Origin: CAVPDG01 sp963702535 | Lineage (GTDB): Bacteria > Chloroflexota > Anaerolineae > Anaerolineales > UBA4823 | Length of the DNA stretch: 64,000 nucleotides | Direction of reading: 5' to 3' | Assembly: GCA_963702535.1 (NCBI GenBank) | Contig: CAVPDG010000015.1 | Coordinates: forward strand, 62,001 to 126,000 | Shown: one piece after another, positions 19,974 to 28,958 of the stretch | Position numbering within the stretch: position 1 is the stretch's first letter | Layout: every line of letters starts with the position of its first letter | Position numbers and translations under genes: made by a program | The notes under the pieces: model-generated | Told to the model about the DNA's origin: nothing | What the model saw: the letters and a program-made list of their open reading frames with translations, nothing else | The model's database searches: none

Positions 19974-21207
19974 ATGCGAATTCTGTATATCTCCCAGTAT
20001 TTCCCCCCCGAGGCAGGCGCCACCCAGACCCGAGCCTATGAGATGGCGCGCAACCTCGTCCGCCTTGGGCATCAAGTCACCCTGCTGGCCGAGATCCCCA
20101 ACCACCCATCCGGCGTCATCCCCCCCGAGTACCGCGGCAAATGGGTCGAGCGGGCTACGCTGGAGGGCATCGATGTCATCCGCCTGTGGGTCAAGGCGTC
20201 TCCCGTGAAAGGATTCCGCCAGCGCATGCTCTTTTACCTCTCCTTCATGCTCTCTTCAACCCTTGCTGGCTTGTTCCTTGCGCGCGGCAGGTACGACCTC
20301 GTCTTTGCCACTTCCCCGCCCCTGTTTGTCGGCGCCAGCGGGCTGATCATCGCCCTCCTGAAGCGCTTCCCATTCATCTTCGAAGTGCGCGATATCTGGC
20401 CCGCGTCCGCCGTTGCCTTGGGAGAGCTTTCCAACCCCCGGGCGATCCGTTGGGCGACCTGGCTCGAGGAGACCTGTTACGCCCGGGCTAAAAAGATCGT
20501 TGTCGTCACCCGGGGCATCCGCCTCAGCCTGGAGCAGCGCGGGATTCCCCAAGAAAAGCTTGCCCTGATCCCCAACGGCGCCAACACCGATTTATTCCAA
20601 TACCGGAGCGCCGCCAGGCATCGTCTCCGCGCCGATCTCAACCTGGAGGATAAGTTCATCGCCGTCTATGCCGGCATTCACGGCGTTGCCCAGGGGCTCG
20701 AAACGCTGCTCGAAGCTGCTTTCCTGTTCAAGGGATCATCCCGATGTGCACTTTCTGCTGATCGGAGACGGACCCAAGAAGAAGGATCTGCTCGATTTAT
20801 CCCGTCATTTGGATCTGACCAACCTGACCTTCTTGCCGGAGCAGCCCAGGGAGCGCATCCCCGATTACCTTTCCGCTGCGGATGTCGCCCTGATCCCCCT
20901 GCGCAATCTCGAGATTTTCAGTTCAGCCCTGCCATCCAAGATGTTCGATGCCTGGGCTTGCCAGCTCCCCGTCCTGCTCAGCGTGCCTGGCGAAGCCCGG
21001 CAGCTCATGGAATCTTGCCAGGGCGGCTTGTACGTCGCCCCCGAAGATGCGCAAGCCTTGAAAGCCGGGATTCTCACCTGCCGGAGCGAGCCTCAGCTCA
21101 TCCGCCAGTGGGGTGAGAACGGGCGGCTCTTTACACAAGCCCATTATTCCCGCCAGGCTTTAGCCGCCGACCTGGCAGCGTTATTTGAATCGCTCTTTGC
21201 GGGTTAG
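19974..21207 (+). CDS. WbuB-like GT4 glycosyltransferase (one frameshift)
   Basis: The N-terminal part has the WbuB/WcaI signature: YISQYFPPEAGATQTRAYEM, IPNHPSGVIPPEYRGKW and FEVRDIWPASAVALG. Near 20740 the frame changes; the other frame continues DHPDVHFLLIGDGPKKKDLL and SSALPSKMFDAWACQLPVLLS, then stops at 21207. The joined protein is about 411 residues, normal for the group. Members with known function add amino sugars such as N-acetylfucosamine. It is the last gene of the first plus-strand glycan cluster and meets the next minus-strand gene tail to tail with a 4-base overlap. Confidence 0.83.
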
Positions 21208-21758
21208 GTTCGCAGCTCGTCGATGAACGGCTCCCAGGCGCTTACGTCCTGGTTGCCGCGCTTGCGCACATAATAGCTCTGGACGATATTCCCCTGCTGT
21301 TCCGGATTGAATTTCTTGAAATGGATGCTTTTCTGGTGGCTCTTCACCAGCCCGCTTTCCCCGCCAAAGTCGTAAGCCAGATCGCGCTCCTTGAGCTGCG
21401 CCCGGATCGCCAGCCATAGGTATTTCCACCCCAGTTTTTGGTATTGCCAGGCGTGTGTCAGCTCGTGGATCAGCCAGTCCAGCTTGTAGCTCTCGCGATC
21501 GCCAAGCGGCAGGGGATGCGTGGGCAGCGGCACGGGAAAGTAGCAGTGGTTTCCCAGCGTGACCGCGTTATGATCCCGCTCGCCGGGCGGCGCCATACCT
21601 TTCAACCGCCGCCCCAGCCTATCCGCCAGGTCGGGCCACGACGTGCATTCATGAATCCATACCCGCCTGTAGTCCAGCGAGCTGCCGAAGACAGGCTTGA
21701 ACTCGTCGATCTCCCAGGCGTACAGCCTGCGCTTTAGCTTTGTGCCTTCTCCACTCAT
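21204..21758 (-). CDS. HELTH-motif zinc-metalloprotease-like protein, DUF4157-like
   Basis: About 184 residues without signal peptide or membrane helix. The central LIHELTHAWQYQKLGWKYL contains HExxH, the zinc-binding and catalytic motif, in the form seen in DUF4157 and Rhs/toxin-associated metallopeptidases. The end SAWEPFIDELRT is unassigned. The ATG at 21758 is chosen over the upstream codon at 21779 because AAGGGTGGGAAG lies directly before it. No toxin repeats, immunity gene or secretion cluster is nearby, so a link with polymorphic toxins is not supported here. Confidence 0.6.
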   Translation of the reverse strand: MSGEGTKLKRRLYAWEIDEFKPVFGSSLDYRRVWIHECTSWPDLADRLGRRLKGMAPPGERDHNAVTLGNHCYFPVPLPTHPLPLGDRESYKLDWLIHELTHAWQYQKLGWKYLWLAIRAQLKERDLAYDFGGESGLVKSHQKSIHFKKFNPEQQGNIVQSYYVRKRGNQDVSAWEPFIDELRT

Positions 21759-21902
21759 GCTTCCCACCCTTCCGCTCAAGCGGTTAACCGGATATATTTT
21801 ATCATGATTACCCTGCCGTTTGCCGGTGCAATAGGAGATCGCCGGGGAAGTACCCGGATTAGGGGGACCGGTTTGTTCCCGGTTCCCCGGTATCTGGCAC
21901 TA

Positions 21903-21931
21903 TTGACTCAAGCGATTGCGCGGATTAGAAT
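21903..21931 (+). promoter_or_regulatory. Sigma-70 promoter of the FmdB gene
   Basis: TTGACT (21903-21908), 17 bases, TAGAAT (21926-21931). Each hexamer matches consensus at five of six positions with ideal spacing. The start codon lies 32 bases further, and AAGGTAAGGA provides the ribosome site. The remaining gap upstream (21780-21902) shows nothing else. Confidence 0.65.
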
Positions 21932-21963
21932 AAAATCCAGAACAATAAGGTAAGGATGCCGTT

Positions 21964-22194
21964 ATGCCTATTTACGAATATCTCTGTCTGGATTGCAGCA
22001 CCCGCTTCGACGCATTGCGCCCGATGAGCGATGCAGATAAACCCATCCCGTGTGACCATTGCAGCAGCCAGCATACCTCCCGGCTCATCTCATTATTTAA
22101 TGCCCAGAGCGGTGGGCGTGTGGTGGCAGGCGCAGGCTCAGGCGGCTGCGCCGGATGCAGCGGCGGCAGCTGCGCCTCGTGTGGCGTGAACTGA
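21964..22194 (+). CDS. FmdB-family zinc ribbon protein
   Basis: A 76-residue protein opening MPIYEYLCLDCSTRFD and continuing with PCDHC, which together make the CxxC...CxxC zinc ribbon of the FmdB/CxxC_CxxC_SSSS family. The tail is rich in Gly, Ser and Cys (GGCAGCSGGSCASCG), as is common in the family. First described as a putative regulator of a formamidase operon, it has no firm general function. It has its own promoter and ends just before a strong two-way terminator. Confidence 0.88.
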   Translation: MPIYEYLCLDCSTRFDALRPMSDADKPIPCDHCSSQHTSRLISLFNAQSGGRVVAGAGSGGCAGCSGGSCASCGVN

Positions 22195-22218
22195 CCCGCT
22201 AACGTCCCTGGTTCCCCA

Positions 22219-23247
22219 TCATAAAAATCCCTGGCAGCCTCGCCAGGGATTTTTCAATTTCATTCGGCCCGCCTCACGGGTACGGGTCATCCGTCGGTGT
22301 GGTGGGACAGGCGTCGGCGTGTCCGGTTCGGGGTACGGTTGCGGGGTGCGCGTGGGCGGCGGTGATGTCGGTGGGGGTGAGGTTGGCGAATAATAAGCCG
22401 TCGCCGTGAAAGTCGGCAGCGGTGTGCGGGTGGGTGTGCGCGTTGGGGTGCGGGTGGGCGTGCGCGTTGGGGTACGGGTGGGCGTGTGCGTTACAGTCGC
22501 CATCGCCGTCCGCGTCGGCGTCCAGGTAGGTGCGCCTGTTATAGTCCGCGTCGGCGTGGGCTGCCCGGTTGCTGTCCGCGTGGGTGTGGCTGTCCGCGTC
22601 GGTGTGCGCGTCGGGGCTGCCACCGTCCCGGGTACCGGGGTCGCGGTTGGCGTCGTTGGCGTGGGGGTCGCCGTTGCTCGCGTTGCGGAGGGCGTCACGC
22701 GCGGGTTGTCCGTCGGGGATGGCGCAACCGTCCCCGGCGGTGTAGGGGTCCTGCTCGGCGCGGCTGTGCCCGCGGCGGTAGCGGTGACCGCCAGCGTCGC
22801 CGTCTGCCCTGCAGGGGGCGCAGGTGTGCGCGTAGGCTCGGGCGCCGTCCCCGTCTCGCTGGCGGTCGTGGAAGGCGTTTCCTCAGCCATTTGCGTCGCT
22901 CCGACATCCGGCGTCACCGAAGGCACAGGCTGAGTCAGTTGCACCTGCAGAGTGGAGATGCTGTTTGCAGCAACCGGCGTGCCCAGGTCGCCGACAGCGT
23001 CAAAGATCAGATCCATACTCATGCGCGGGATGACCACGCTGGCTGGGTCGGCGGAGTAGTCCGCATCCAGCAGCGAGTGCAGTGAAAACGGGACCGACCT
23101 GGAGACGTTGACGGGAATCAGGATAAATCCGACCAACAGCAACAAGAGAACCAGGACGATCAGCAGGAAAACCGCCTGTTGCAGAAGTGCTCGCTTCCTG
23201 CTGGACCTGGATACCGCTCCGCGCCTCGAAGTGCTTGCCTGTTTCAT
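22219..23247 (-). CDS. Membrane-anchored Thr-Pro-rich stalk protein (probable 3' frameshift)
   Basis: A basic N terminus (SSRKRALLQQ) and one helix (AVFLLIVLVLLLLLVGFILI) are followed by a small folded part and then about 200 residues of low complexity built on TPTRTP units. The outside part is probably an O-glycosylated stalk or spacer. The raw frame runs through the terminator hairpin, which is implausible. A one-base shift near 22305 gives PTTPTDDPYP and a stop at about 22275, upstream of the hairpin; I take this as the real end. The start codon overlaps the stop of the cyclase gene by 4 bases, so the two form an operon. No catalytic function is evident. Confidence 0.7.
   Translation of the reverse strand: MKQASTSRRGAVSRSSRKRALLQQAVFLLIVLVLLLLLVGFILIPVNVSRSVPFSLHSLLDADYSADPASVVIPRMSMDLIFDAVGDLGTPVAANSISTLQVQLTQPVPSVTPDVGATQMAEETPSTTASETGTAPEPTRTPAPPAGQTATLAVTATAAGTAAPSRTPTPPGTVAPSPTDNPRVTPSATRATATPTPTTPTATPVPGTVAAPTRTPTRTATPTRTATGQPTPTRTITGAPTWTPTRTAMATVTHTPTRTPTRTPTRTPTRTPTRTPLPTFTATAYYSPTSPPPTSPPPTRTPQPYPEPDTPTPVPPHRRMTRTREAGRMKLKNPWRGCQGFL
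22223..22254. terminator. Bidirectional rho-independent terminator
   Basis: AAAAATCCCTGGC (22223-22235) pairs perfectly with GCCAGGGATTTTT (22242-22254) around the loop AGCCTC. The 13-base stem with A and T runs can end the FmdB transcript on the plus strand and the Thr-Pro-rich gene on the minus strand. Confidence 0.9.
22415..22495 (-). repeat. Tandem short repeats encoding TPTR units
   Basis: Units of about 12 and 24 bases (plus-strand form GTGCGGGTGGGCGTGCGCGT) repeat several times within the Thr-Pro-rich gene. They are expected to vary in number by slippage. Confidence 0.75.
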
Positions 23248-25466
23248 GTCTCAAGCGCCGGCTCAGTTCCGTTATCCGCTGCAGATGGGTAGAGCCGGTA
23301 TAGCCAGACCTGTTCCATCTTGCCCTTGAAATTATGCTCACCCAACGGCTCCAGGTTGAACTCTGCGCGCCGCTCGCCCAGGGCTAGCAGGGTGAATTCG
23401 CTGACGATGATGCCGCTTTCACCAAAAGACCGGGTAAAGCCCTGGATGCGCTGCGTTGTGTTCACCGTATCGCCGATCACCGTGTAGTTCAGGCGGTCGG
23501 CGGTGCCCAGCCCGCCCGCGATCAGCCTGCCTGTGTTCACCCCAATGCCGGTAACCAGCGGCGGCTCACCCCGGGCGACCCGCCGCTCGTTCATCTCCTG
23601 GATGACGAGCAGCATTTTGATCGCCGCCTGGCAAGCCTGGGTTGCGCTCTCCTGCAAGCGTAGCGGGGTGGGCAGGATGCCGAAGAACGCCAGCATGGCA
23701 TCCCCTTCGAACTTGTCCACAACCCCTCCGTGAGAGTTGATCACCGGCACCAGCTCCCCAAAATACTCGTTCAGCCAGTGCAGGATGCGGGTCGGTTCTT
23801 CTTTCTCAGCCAGGGCGGTGAAGCCGCGGATATCGCTCATCAACACCGTTGCTTCTGCGCTCTGACCTTCCAGGCGCAGGTCTCCCGAGGCAAACGAGCG
23901 TCGCAGCGCCTCCCGCACCTGCGGGGAGACGGTCCTTCCTAGCAGGTCGCGGTAGATGATCCCCTCTTGCAAGCCGGAAACCATGTAATTGAACGCGTAA
24001 GCCAGGACAGATACCTCGTCATTCCCCTGCGATGGCACCTTCACTTCCAGGTTGCCGCGCGCCAGCTCGACCGATGCGTCCACCACTTTGGCAAGCGGAT
24101 GGGTGATCTGGTTGGCGAGGAATATTCCCAACAGGATCACCGCTGCCAACCCTACCAGCACGATCAGAAAGATCTGCACCCGCGTGATCGCCGAGGGTCT
24201 TGAAAAGAAATTCTGCGCCAGGGCAGTGCCGACCAAGCCGATATCCTCGCCGTCGCGCACCTCCCATGGCGCCAGGATCTCGGAGTATTGCTTCCCCGCA
24301 AAACGGATCTCCCGGATCGCGCTGTCCTCATCCTGCCGCGCCAGGATCCTCGGCGCGAGCTCTGTCCCAACCGGTTGTACCCCTTCCTGGATGAAGATGG
24401 TCGACGCCAGCGGTTGCCCGTCGATCCGGTAGATCGTGATCTGCCCCAGCGTATCCTCACGCATCTCCGCTGCAATCTGCTGGAGCGACTTGCCCACCAG
24501 CACCGCCCCGACCACCTGTTTGTCGCCATTCTTGATAGGACCTGCTACATAGAAAGTAGGCGTGGCAAAGCCATCCACCACACCCGCATATTTATCCCCC
24601 TGGGCATCCGATCGCCCTTGCAGGATCTGCTGCACGAAACCCAGCCCCGCAAAGGCGCTCTCGCCTTGCGTCATCTGCACCTGCTCCCAGCTTATTCCCG
24701 GCGCGTGGTGCAGGGAGAGCAGGCTGGCGCCCTGCGCATCCAGAATCGCAACCGCTTCCTCTTGCGCGTTCATCATCACCGGCAGGACCAATCCTTTGAG
24801 CGTCTCAGAGTCGCCTGCTTCTACGGCGGCTGCCAGCGCGTCGGTATGCGCTACCAGCCGCAGGGTACCCAATAACCGCCCCTCTTCCTGTACCATCCAG
24901 TCCGCGCTGAGCTTTCCGCTGTCGATGAGCTGTACCGTGAAGCGGTCCATGATCGATTCCAGCACGTACCGGCTGACCAGGAAAGCAGAGGCCATCGCAA
25001 ACAGCAGCGCCAGGATCGCGTATGGCAACGTGATCTTGTAGCGCATGGGCACTTTCACCCGCGGCAGCGCCTCGCTGCTATTGACGTAAGACGCCTTACG
25101 CGGATCGGGATTCTCCGCCTTGGTAACCGCCAGCTCGATCCATTTCGGTGTGAAGGGATAACGCAGGAACACCCGCGCTCCCAATTCTCGCGCCAGCATC
25201 TCCCGGCGGAAATCGGGGTGTTTGTTGGTGACCACGATCCCGGCTGCCGGGCACTCCCGGCGGATGAACTTCAATAATTTGGATAGATCGACGATCGGGA
25301 TATGAATATCAATGAATATAATCTCAGGCTTTTCCCGCTTGATCACACCCGCTGCCTGGCTGGCGCTCCCCGCCTGCCAGGCGTGATCCCCCCGCTTTGA
25401 GAAATATTCCACCAGCGATTTAGACGCTTTGGCGTCAGTCTGAAGAATTAAAACCGGCTTCACCAT
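23244..25466 (-). CDS. Membrane class III adenylate/guanylate cyclase with N-terminal receiver-like domain
   Basis: About 740 residues without frameshift. Order: receiver-like domain (residues 1-125; Asp in IIFIDIHIP), a helix (YAILALLFAMASAFLVSRY), an extracytoplasmic Cache-like sensor of about 230 residues, a second helix (IFLIVLVGLAAVILLGIFLA), HAMP (ITHPLAKVVDASVELARGN) and a class III cyclase domain. The cyclase has MSDIRGFTALAEK and FEGDAMLAFFG for the two metal-binding Asp, and NYTVIGDTVNTTQRIQ. It should make cAMP (or cGMP) in response to an outside signal, modulated by the N-terminal domain. ATG at 25466; the upstream reading to 25508 is unlikely. A GGAGG site lies 12 bases before the ATG. 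The next gene overlaps by 4 bases. Confidence 0.87.
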   Translation of the reverse strand: MVKPVLILQTDAKASKSLVEYFSKRGDHAWQAGSASQAAGVIKREKPEIIFIDIHIPIVDLSKLLKFIRRECPAAGIVVTNKHPDFRREMLARELGARVFLRYPFTPKWIELAVTKAENPDPRKASYVNSSEALPRVKVPMRYKITLPYAILALLFAMASAFLVSRYVLESIMDRFTVQLIDSGKLSADWMVQEEGRLLGTLRLVAHTDALAAAVEAGDSETLKGLVLPVMMNAQEEAVAILDAQGASLLSLHHAPGISWEQVQMTQGESAFAGLGFVQQILQGRSDAQGDKYAGVVDGFATPTFYVAGPIKNGDKQVVGAVLVGKSLQQIAAEMREDTLGQITIYRIDGQPLASTIFIQEGVQPVGTELAPRILARQDEDSAIREIRFAGKQYSEILAPWEVRDGEDIGLVGTALAQNFFSRPSAITRVQIFLIVLVGLAAVILLGIFLANQITHPLAKVVDASVELARGNLEVKVPSQGNDEVSVLAYAFNYMVSGLQEGIIYRDLLGRTVSPQVREALRRSFASGDLRLEGQSAEATVLMSDIRGFTALAEKEEPTRILHWLNEYFGELVPVINSHGGVVDKFEGDAMLAFFGILPTPLRLQESATQACQAAIKMLLVIQEMNERRVARGEPPLVTGIGVNTGRLIAGGLGTADRLNYTVIGDTVNTTQRIQGFTRSFGESGIIVSEFTLLALGERRAEFNLEPLGEHNFKGKMEQVWLYRLYPSAADNGTEPALET

Positions 25467-25611
25467 GTCGGGGAAATGCCTCCAGTATGGCGTGACGCGT
25501 GAGGTCACTCCACCTTAACTTTAGGATATCGCCTATCCCTATGTCAAGTGCATTTCCCGACACTTGTGCAAGCCTTATTGCAGATTACAGATTTGCAAAC
25601 CGCCCGCTTCC

Positions 25612-26121
25612 TTACCAGACTTCATACTTGACCAGCTCTTCCAGGGCTTTCCTTTCCTTGGGGCGCGGCAGATCGGCGGGGTAGCCCAAAGGCGTGAAGA
25701 TCAGCGGCTCGATCTCTTCAGGCAAACCGAGCACCTGGCGTGCAGCCGCCGCATTGAAAGCCGCAATCCAGCAGGTTCCCAAGCCCAGGTCTGTCGCCGC
25801 CAGGATCAGGTGATCCATGACGATCGCCACATCCACATCCAGGTAGCGGCGCTGGTCGCGGCGCACCCAGCTCAACCTCGGTACACCGCACGCGCACAGG
25901 ATCAGCGGCGCCTGGGTGAACCACTCCCGGTTGTAGATCTTGCGCAGCTCGGCTTCCTTGCCCTGCGTGTGGATCACGATAATCTTGAACGGTTGCCGGT
26001 TATCTGCCGTCGGCGCCAGCCGCGCCGCGTTCAGCACCTGGTGCAGTTTTTCATCTTCTACCGGATCGGGTTTGTATGCCCTCACACTGTAGCGGGCTGA
26101 GATCAGATCGAAGTATTCCAT
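25612..26121 (-). CDS. Nitroreductase-family FMN oxidoreductase
   Basis: A 169-residue nitroreductase fold. FMN-binding features: ARYSVRAYKPDPV at the N terminus, APTADNRQPFKIIV, and LGTCWIAAFN with PLGYPAD near the C terminus. It is shorter than classical NfsB (about 217 residues) and fits the small family with a short dimerisation region. The ATG at 26121 follows GAGGAGGATAGGA, a strong ribosome site. It probably uses NAD(P)H and FMN to reduce nitro, quinone or flavin-related substrates; no partner is evident. Confidence 0.85.
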   Translation of the reverse strand: MEYFDLISARYSVRAYKPDPVEDEKLHQVLNAARLAPTADNRQPFKIIVIHTQGKEAELRKIYNREWFTQAPLILCACGVPRLSWVRRDQRRYLDVDVAIVMDHLILAATDLGLGTCWIAAFNAAAARQVLGLPEEIEPLIFTPLGYPADLPRPKERKALEELVKYEVW

Positions 26122-26151
26122 TCCTATCCTCCTCACAGCGGGTTGATCGAT

Positions 26152-27027
26152 TTAAATTTCAAAATTGACCGGCTTCATCAGGCGACGGTCGAAGTCCTGG
26201 ATGCTTTGCATGCCCGTCTTGAGCAGCTCAGCATGCACGCGCTCCACGTCGGCGCGCAAAGCCGCAACGTCTACCCCCCGGCACCTGTCCGGCAGGGGTT
26301 CGATCCACTGGCGCACGCGCAGCAACATCTTCATCGCCCCGCGATAATTCTTGCGCTCGATCTGCAGGTACGCGACAGCCACCTGCAGGATTGCCCGGTA
26401 CAGCTCGCGCCCTGCGCTGCTGTCCTGGTTCCAGGCTTCTTCCAACGACTCGTGCGCTTCGAAGTACTCGCCCCGGTTGAACTCCTCCAGCCCTCGCTGT
26501 GCCAGGGATGAAAGGCTTGCATCGCACGCCGATGCGATTGCGGCTGCATCCGGCACGCGGCTCATCTGCTGCAGGATCGCCGGCAGATCCTTGGCGAACG
26601 CCGAGCGCGCCAGCGCCAGGTCCGCTCCGGCTGACCGGGCAGCCATCAGGTTCTCCGCGTCGACATGCGCCCCGAAGGCGATGACCGGGATGCGCCGCGT
26701 CGCCGGCGACGATTTGATCAGCGGCAGCCACTCTTTCCAGGGATATTTCACATCGCCCAGGTCGAAAAGGATTAGCGCCGGTTGCAATCGGGTAATCTTC
26801 TCCAGCAGCACAAAACCTGCTCCGCTGGTGTGCTCAGCGGAATGAATTGCGGGCGTAGTTCCCTCGGATGGAAATGTGTCTTGCCCCATCTCCAGCCAGA
26901 CAACCTGCATGTGAACGGTCTTTGCCGCCGCTTCGATCTTGGAGGCGAAGAACAGGTCGGATACAAAGCTAAGGATAACGGGGGGATTTGTTGCCTGTCC
27001 GCTGCCTTCCTTCTCATGATTTGCCAT
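26152..27027 (-). CDS. DUF309 protein with N-terminal receiver-like domain
   Basis: Residues 1-150 look like a response-regulator receiver fold (ILFDLGDVKYPWKEWLPLIK; RRIPVIAFGAHVDAENLMAA). The C-terminal 120 residues are a DUF309 helical domain (EEFNRGEYFEAHESLEEAWN; LYRAILQVAVAYLQIERKN). DUF309 proteins are of unknown function and are usually small and alone, so the fusion is notable. The ATG at 27027 is preferred: a TATAAT ends 7 bases upstream, overlapping the alternative ATG at 27036. The transcript may be leaderless. It is divergent from the phosphoglucose isomerase gene. Confidence 0.75.
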   Translation of the reverse strand: MANHEKEGSGQATNPPVILSFVSDLFFASKIEAAAKTVHMQVVWLEMGQDTFPSEGTTPAIHSAEHTSGAGFVLLEKITRLQPALILFDLGDVKYPWKEWLPLIKSSPATRRIPVIAFGAHVDAENLMAARSAGADLALARSAFAKDLPAILQQMSRVPDAAAIASACDASLSSLAQRGLEEFNRGEYFEAHESLEEAWNQDSSAGRELYRAILQVAVAYLQIERKNYRGAMKMLLRVRQWIEPLPDRCRGVDVAALRADVERVHAELLKTGMQSIQDFDRRLMKPVNFEI

Positions 27028-27034
27028 GCCCGCC

Positions 27035-27063
27035 ATTATATTCCAGATCGCCCCCCCTTTCCA
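27035..27063 (-). promoter_or_regulatory. Promoter of the DUF309 gene, probably leaderless
   Basis: TATAAT (27035-27040) ends 7 bases before the ATG at 27027, with TGGAAA (27058-27063) 17 bases upstream as the -35. Confidence 0.5.
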
Positions 27064-27185
27064 TCTCCATAGCCGTCAAGTTGGGGTATGATTGTCGCAT
27101 TGCCCGTGGCGGGTATCGCCGTGGAAGTCGGGAGATCATCACGGTAAATCCCAATAAGCCTGGCAATTCCTTTCAGGAGAGAAGC

Positions 27186-28946
27186 ATGACAGAAAACAAG
27201 GATATCCTCGTCCTGGCTCCCTTACCCGGCGCCGAGTGGCTGCGCATGAGCCTGGGCGATTACCGCCAGCACATCCAGGCGGCAGTCACAGACCTTGCGC
27301 GCCAGGATGTCATCTCCCGTCTCTGGGCTCTGGACCATAGCGTTTGGAGCCCCTCCCCGGCTGATATCTCCAACCGCCTGGGATGGCTGCGCCTGCCGCA
27401 GCAGATGCAGCCTGAGCTCTCTGCCATGCGCGCTTTTCTCACCGAGCTGGTGCAAGCCGGCTTTGAACAGGCGCTCTTGTTGGGCATGGGCGGCTCCAGC
27501 CTGGCGCCGGATCTCTTTTCAAAGCTCTTTCCAGCAGGCGCCAGCACGTTGGCATTATTCGTCCTGGATAGCACCGACCCCGGCGCAGTTTTGGAGATGC
27601 AAACCCGGCTGGATCCGCACAAAACGCTTTACATCGTTTCGACAAAATCCGGCGGCACCGAAGAGACCCTTTCCTTCCTCAAGTTCTTCTACCAGCAGGC
27701 GAGCCAAGCGCTGGGGAGTGCTGCCGCCGGCGATCATTTCATCGCCATTACCGATCCGGGCAGCAAGCTGGTCGATCTGGGGACGAAGCTGCGCTTCCGC
27801 AAAATTTTCCTCAACGATCCCAATATCGGCGGGCGTTATTCTGCCCTCTCGCATTTCGGATTGCTGCCCGCTACGCTGGCGGGTGTCGATTGCAAGCTGT
27901 TGCTCAGCCGCGCTGGCGAGGTCAGCCGCCTGTGCGAACCATCCACCCTGCTCCCGCAAAATCCTGGGGCTTTGTTAGGCGCTGCGCTCGGTACGCTCGC
28001 AGCCCTCGGCTGTGATAAGCTCACCTTCGTCAATCCGCCCGCCCTGGATGGCTTTGCCGATTGGGCAGAGCAACTGGTTGCCGAGAGCACCGGTAAAGCC
28101 GGCAAAGGCATCCTGCCCGTCGTGGGGGAGGAGCTGGCTGATCCACAGCTTTACGGGAATGACCGTCTTTTCGTCCACCTCTACCTGGACGCGGGCGATG
28201 AGCCAGGCGTTCTCCCCGCTGATCCGAAGCTACAGCGGCTGGAGGCAGCCGGGCGCCCTGTGATCCATATCCCCCTGCGCGATCTCTATGACCTTGGCGG
28301 TCAGTTCTTTCTGTGGGAGATCGCCACTGCCATCGCCGGTCATCTTCTCCAGATCAATCCGTTTGACCAGCCTAATGTGGAGGCGGCGAAAGTGCGCGCC
28401 CGCCAGATGGTCGCCGCTTATAAAACATCGGGCTCATTACCGCCGCAGACCCCGCTGCTGGAAGCAGGAGCTGTTTAGCCTGTACGGCTCAGTTGCAGCG
28501 AAGTTCGCTGCGCCAGGCGCTCGCCGCGTTCCTGGCGCAAGCTCAAGCCGGGGATTACATCGCAATCCAGGCTTACCTGAAACCTGAACCAGCCGCTACG
28601 GCTGCCTTGCGCCGCCTGCAGGGGTTGCTGCGCGAAAAAACAGGGCTCGCAACCACCTTCGGCTACGGACCCCGCTTCCTGCACTCCACAGGGCAGCTTC
28701 ACAAAGGCGATCAGGGGAAATGGTTGTTTTATCTTATTGACAGACGAGCCCGCTCAGGACCTGCCCATCCCCGACGAGGCAGGCAGCTCCAGCGCTGCGA
28801 TGACTTTTGGGGTATTGAAGCTTGCCCAGGCGCTTGGCGACCAAATGGCTCTGGCAGACGCCGGCAGGCGCTGGCTCCGTATCCATCTGCACCAGGATAC
28901 ACAGGCGTCCCTGGCGCTGCTCGAGCGGGAGCTGCGCTCCATCTGA
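27186..28946 (+). CDS. pgi: Glucose-6-phosphate isomerase of the transaldolase-fusion type, without the transaldolase half (two frameshifts)
   Basis: SIS-domain isomerase interconverting glucose 6-phosphate and fructose 6-phosphate. Visible: LLLGMGGSSLAPDLF, STKSGGTEETLSFL for the phosphate site, and NIGGRYSALSHFG. The last 160 residues continue in a second frame from about 28470 (LRQALAAFLAQAQAGDYIAI, GYGPRFLHSTGQLHKG) and return to the first near 28735 (TDEPAQDLPIPDEA, MTFGVLKLAQALGD), stopping at 28946. This tail is typical of bifunctional transaldolase/phosphoglucose isomerases, but no transaldolase precedes it. AGGAGA stands 5 bases before the ATG at 27186. The upstream 149-base gap holds a possible -10 (TATGAT, 27087). 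Confidence 0.83.
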
Positions 28947-28958
28947 TCTGCCGGTTGT

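Noticed and set aside
21204..21758. Polymorphic toxin or Rhs-associated metallopeptidase system
   Set aside because: Only the HExxH protein is present; no Rhs/VgrG repeats, immunity gene or secretion genes are nearby.
22415..22495. Tandem repeats as a possible CRISPR array
   Set aside because: Units are contiguous without spacers, and they encode a Thr-Pro stalk.
22406..22933. Plus-strand open frame rich in VGVRVGV
   Set aside because: Mirror image of the Thr-Pro repeat gene; the minus strand has a signal-anchor, proper coupling and a terminator.
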